From NCBI GenBank assembly GCA_028291485.1, contig JAQGHZ010000180.1, positions 1 to 7,047 on the forward strand: a stretch of DNA of 7,047 nt. Direction: 5' to 3'. Below, one piece after another: positions 5,489-7,047 of the stretch. Under the pieces are notes generated by a model. The model made no database searches, was not told where the DNA came from, and was given only the letters and a program-made list of their open reading frames with translations. Made by a program: the position numbers and the translations under genes. Source of the stretch: Rubritepida sp. Its GTDB lineage: Bacteria > Pseudomonadota > Alphaproteobacteria > Acetobacterales > Acetobacteraceae. Numbering within the stretch: the first letter of the stretch is position 1; every line of letters begins with the position of its first letter.

Positions 5489-5578
5489 GATAAGGAGGCG
5501 ATTGTCCCGGCGCGGCCTCTTGCGTGCCTTGCCCTGGAGGCGGAGCATCCGCGCGGAACGTCGAATGGGGAAGCGACC

Positions 5579-6469
5579 TTGACGGAGAATCTCGACGCGG
5601 AGCTGGACGAGCTCGCCGCGGCGGCGAAGCGGCATCTCACCCGTCACGAGCCGATCACCGACCCGAAATGGCCTGATGGCGCGCGCATCGCGGTGAACCT
5701 CACCGCTGACTTCGACGCCATGCTGCTGCGCCGCCTGATGAACGAGCCGCCCATGCAACTCGCCAAGGGCGAATTCGGCGGGCGCGTCGGCATCTGGCGG
5801 ATGATCGAGCTCTTCGACAGCCACGGCATCAAGGGCACGATCTTCACGCCCGGCCGCATCTGCGAGCTCTATCCGCAGGCCTTGGTCGCCGCGGCGAAAA
5901 GCGGCCACGAGATCACCGACCACATGTGGGAGCACCGCGTCCCCAAGGAGCCGGAGCTGGAGCGCGATCACCTCACGCGCTCCACCGAGGCGCTGGAGAC
6001 GCTGACGGGCCAGCGCGGCGTCGGCACCCGCAGCGGCCACAGCCACGGCCTGCTCCGCGAGCTCGGCTACATCTACCGTTCCAACGGCTCGGCGAGCCAC
6101 ATGCCGCACTACCTGCGCGATCCGGACGGCTCGAACGTGCTGATCAACCTGCCGTTCCACTACGCCATTGACGACGCGATGTTCTACTCCTTCGCCTGGA
6201 TGGGCACGCCCAATGCCGCCCAGCGCATCAGCGATCCCGAGCGCGTGATGGACCTGTGGTGGGAGGCCTTCCTGCAGCAGCACGCGACGGGCGGCGGCTA
6301 TCTCAACATCTGCATGCACCCCTTCGTCTCCGGCCGCGCGCTGCGGATGCTGATGATGGACAAGCTCATCACGCGGATGAAGGAGAAGGGCGGCGTGTGG
6401 TTCGACACCTGCGCGGCCACGGCGCGGCATTGCATCGCGGTGCAGCCCCCCAGCGGCGGCTGGAACTGA
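5579..6469 (+). CDS. Polysaccharide deacetylase family (NodB-like) hydrolase
   Basis: This 296-residue protein has a NodB-homology fold of the PuuE/peptidoglycan-deacetylase-like branch, which removes acyl groups or opens amide rings using a metal. Visible motifs are LTADFDA (41-47) with Asp44 and Asp46 in DxD form, SHGIKGTIFTPG (81-92), GHEITDHMWEHR (109-120) with the HxxxH metal ligands His115 and His119, GTRSG with Arg151 (motif 3, lacking the usual Pro), and CMHP with His247 near the end. There is no signal peptide, so it is probably cytoplasmic and its substrate may be a small molecule rather than cell-wall polymer. The start is TTG at 5579 with GGGGAAG (5567-5573) 5 nt upstream. The frame is open back to an ATG at 5441, but that part overlaps the amidase remnant and has no family character. 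It leads a pair with the gene 10 nt downstream. Confidence 0.85.
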   Translation: MTENLDAELDELAAAAKRHLTRHEPITDPKWPDGARIAVNLTADFDAMLLRRLMNEPPMQLAKGEFGGRVGIWRMIELFDSHGIKGTIFTPGRICELYPQALVAAAKSGHEITDHMWEHRVPKEPELERDHLTRSTEALETLTGQRGVGTRSGHSHGLLRELGYIYRSNGSASHMPHYLRDPDGSNVLINLPFHYAIDDAMFYSFAWMGTPNAAQRISDPERVMDLWWEAFLQQHATGGGYLNICMHPFVSGRALRMLMMDKLITRMKEKGGVWFDTCAATARHCIAVQPPSGGWN

Positions 6470-6479
6470 GGAGAGCGCC

Positions 6480-7047
6480 ATGCCCTGGAAAGACAACTAC
6501 ACGATCTCCAACGAGCGCAGCCTCACCGATGCCGAGCTGCGCTGGCCCGATGGCAAGACCTGCTGCGTGAGCATCACGGTGGACCTCAGCCTCGCCGCCG
6601 AGGGCGACGGGCTGAAGGCGGTGGAGCTCTCCACGCCGGTCGCGCGCTTCGCCATGACCGAGGGCCTCGACAACCTTCTCGCGCTGCTGAAACGGCACAA
6701 GCTGCGCGCCACCTTCGCCACGCCGGCGGCGATGGTAAAGATCCTCGCGCCGCGGCTGCAGGAGATCCTCGCCGAGGGCCATGAGATCGCCGCCGAGGCG
6801 ATGCTGCACGAGGACGTCTCCGGCCTGCCGCGCGAGATCGAGAAGGCGCGGCTGGAGCGCACCACGGCGATCCTCGGCGAGGCCATCGGCAAGGCGCCCG
6901 CGGGCTGGTTCATGCTCTCGCGCCAGGCCGATCCCTTCGCGGGCGGCACGATCAGCCCGAACACGATCGACCTGCTGATCGAGGCCGGTTACCGCTACTA
7001 CGGCAACGGCCTTGCCGACGACGCGCCGCATTGGTGGGTGGCGGATG
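6480..7047 (+). CDS. Second NodB-like protein, partial, with altered active site
   Basis: Starting at ATG 6480, 189 codons remain open to the window edge. The ribosome-binding site GAGGAG begins within the TGA of the preceding gene (TGAGGAG). The protein is a distant paralogue of its neighbour: RWPDGKTCCVSITVDL (21-36) matches its WPDGARIAVNLTADF, LLKRHKLRATFATPA (69-83) matches its helix-strand region, and GHEIAAEAMLHED (100-112) matches GHEITDHMWEHR. In this alignment Asp35 is kept, but the second Asp of DxD is Ser37, the first metal His is Glu106, and only His110 remains. The RxP-type motif 3 is not seen (KAPAGWFMLSR). It may be catalytically weak, use another metal geometry, or be a partner subunit. 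No signal peptide is seen. The C-terminus lies outside the window. Confidence 0.8.
   Translation, partial: MPWKDNYTISNERSLTDAELRWPDGKTCCVSITVDLSLAAEGDGLKAVELSTPVARFAMTEGLDNLLALLKRHKLRATFATPAAMVKILAPRLQEILAEGHEIAAEAMLHEDVSGLPREIEKARLERTTAILGEAIGKAPAGWFMLSRQADPFAGGTISPNTIDLLIEAGYRYYGNGLADDAPHWWVAD

Noticed and set aside
5492..5498. A perfect AAGGAGG on the plus strand
   Set aside because: No ATG, GTG or TTG in the NodB-like frame follows at proper distance; the nearest TTG (5502) is 3 nt away and out of frame. It is probably chance or a relic.
5548..5557. Palindrome TCCGCGCGGA upstream of the first NodB-like gene
   Set aside because: Ten GC-rich bases are readily expected by chance in this composition, and there is no second copy or other support.
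5441..5578. An ATG start at 5441 for the first NodB-like protein
   Set aside because: The extra 46 residues have no family resemblance and no good ribosome-binding site, and they overlap the amidase remnant. The TTG at 5579 has GGGGAAG at proper spacing.
5186..6496. A 436-codon open frame on the minus strand opposite the first NodB-like gene
   Set aside because: It is antisense to a clear NodB-like protein and has low-complexity Arg/Ala/Val-rich composition. Only its downstream end touches the amidase remnant, and in the wrong frame.

Overview
The window is GC-rich DNA with compact gene packing and tight operon spacing. It uses alternative TTG and GTG starts and carries long spurious antisense reading frames. 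Together with a Tat-type solute-binding protein and an adjacent M20 amidohydrolase, this suggests an alphaproteobacterium, perhaps an Acetobacteraceae/Roseomonas-like organism. That placement is an inference from style and remembered family patterns; no marker gene is present.

Left half, minus strand (read from about 3540 down to 1): a family 5 ABC transporter solute-binding protein (3364 to 1772) is followed 45 bp later by an M20-family amidohydrolase (1726 to 125). A hairpin follows, and then the first 16 codons of another gene (49 to 1) that leaves the window. The layout is that of an import-and-hydrolyse operon for peptide-like or N-acylated compounds. The off-window gene may be a transporter permease. 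The leader of the binding-protein gene holds a perfect 13-nt inverted repeat that covers the start codon, an inner hairpin, and a 26-bp near-palindrome further upstream.

Middle: two small VOC-superfamily proteins lie on the minus strand (4447 to 4010, then 4013 to 3543). They overlap by 4 nt (TTGA) and are almost certainly translationally coupled. A 334-bp divergent spacer separates them from a plus-strand gene for a small secreted Tyr/Pro-rich protein (4782 to 5060). The spacer carries a cluster of GTAA/TTAC half-sites that looks like a regulator-binding region.

Right half: a decayed N-terminal fragment of an amidase-signature protein lies on the minus strand (5488 to 5068). Divergent from it is a plus-strand pair of NodB/polysaccharide-deacetylase-like genes (5579 to 6469, and 6480 to beyond the window end), separated by 10 nt. 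The first keeps recognisable metal ligands. The second has lost two of them, so the pair may be an active enzyme plus a diverged partner. The hydrolases on both sides (M20, amidase remnant, NodB-like) all act on C-N bonds of amides or N-acyl groups, which hints at a catabolic island, but no substrate can be read from sequence.

No tRNA, rRNA, CRISPR array or insertion sequence was seen.
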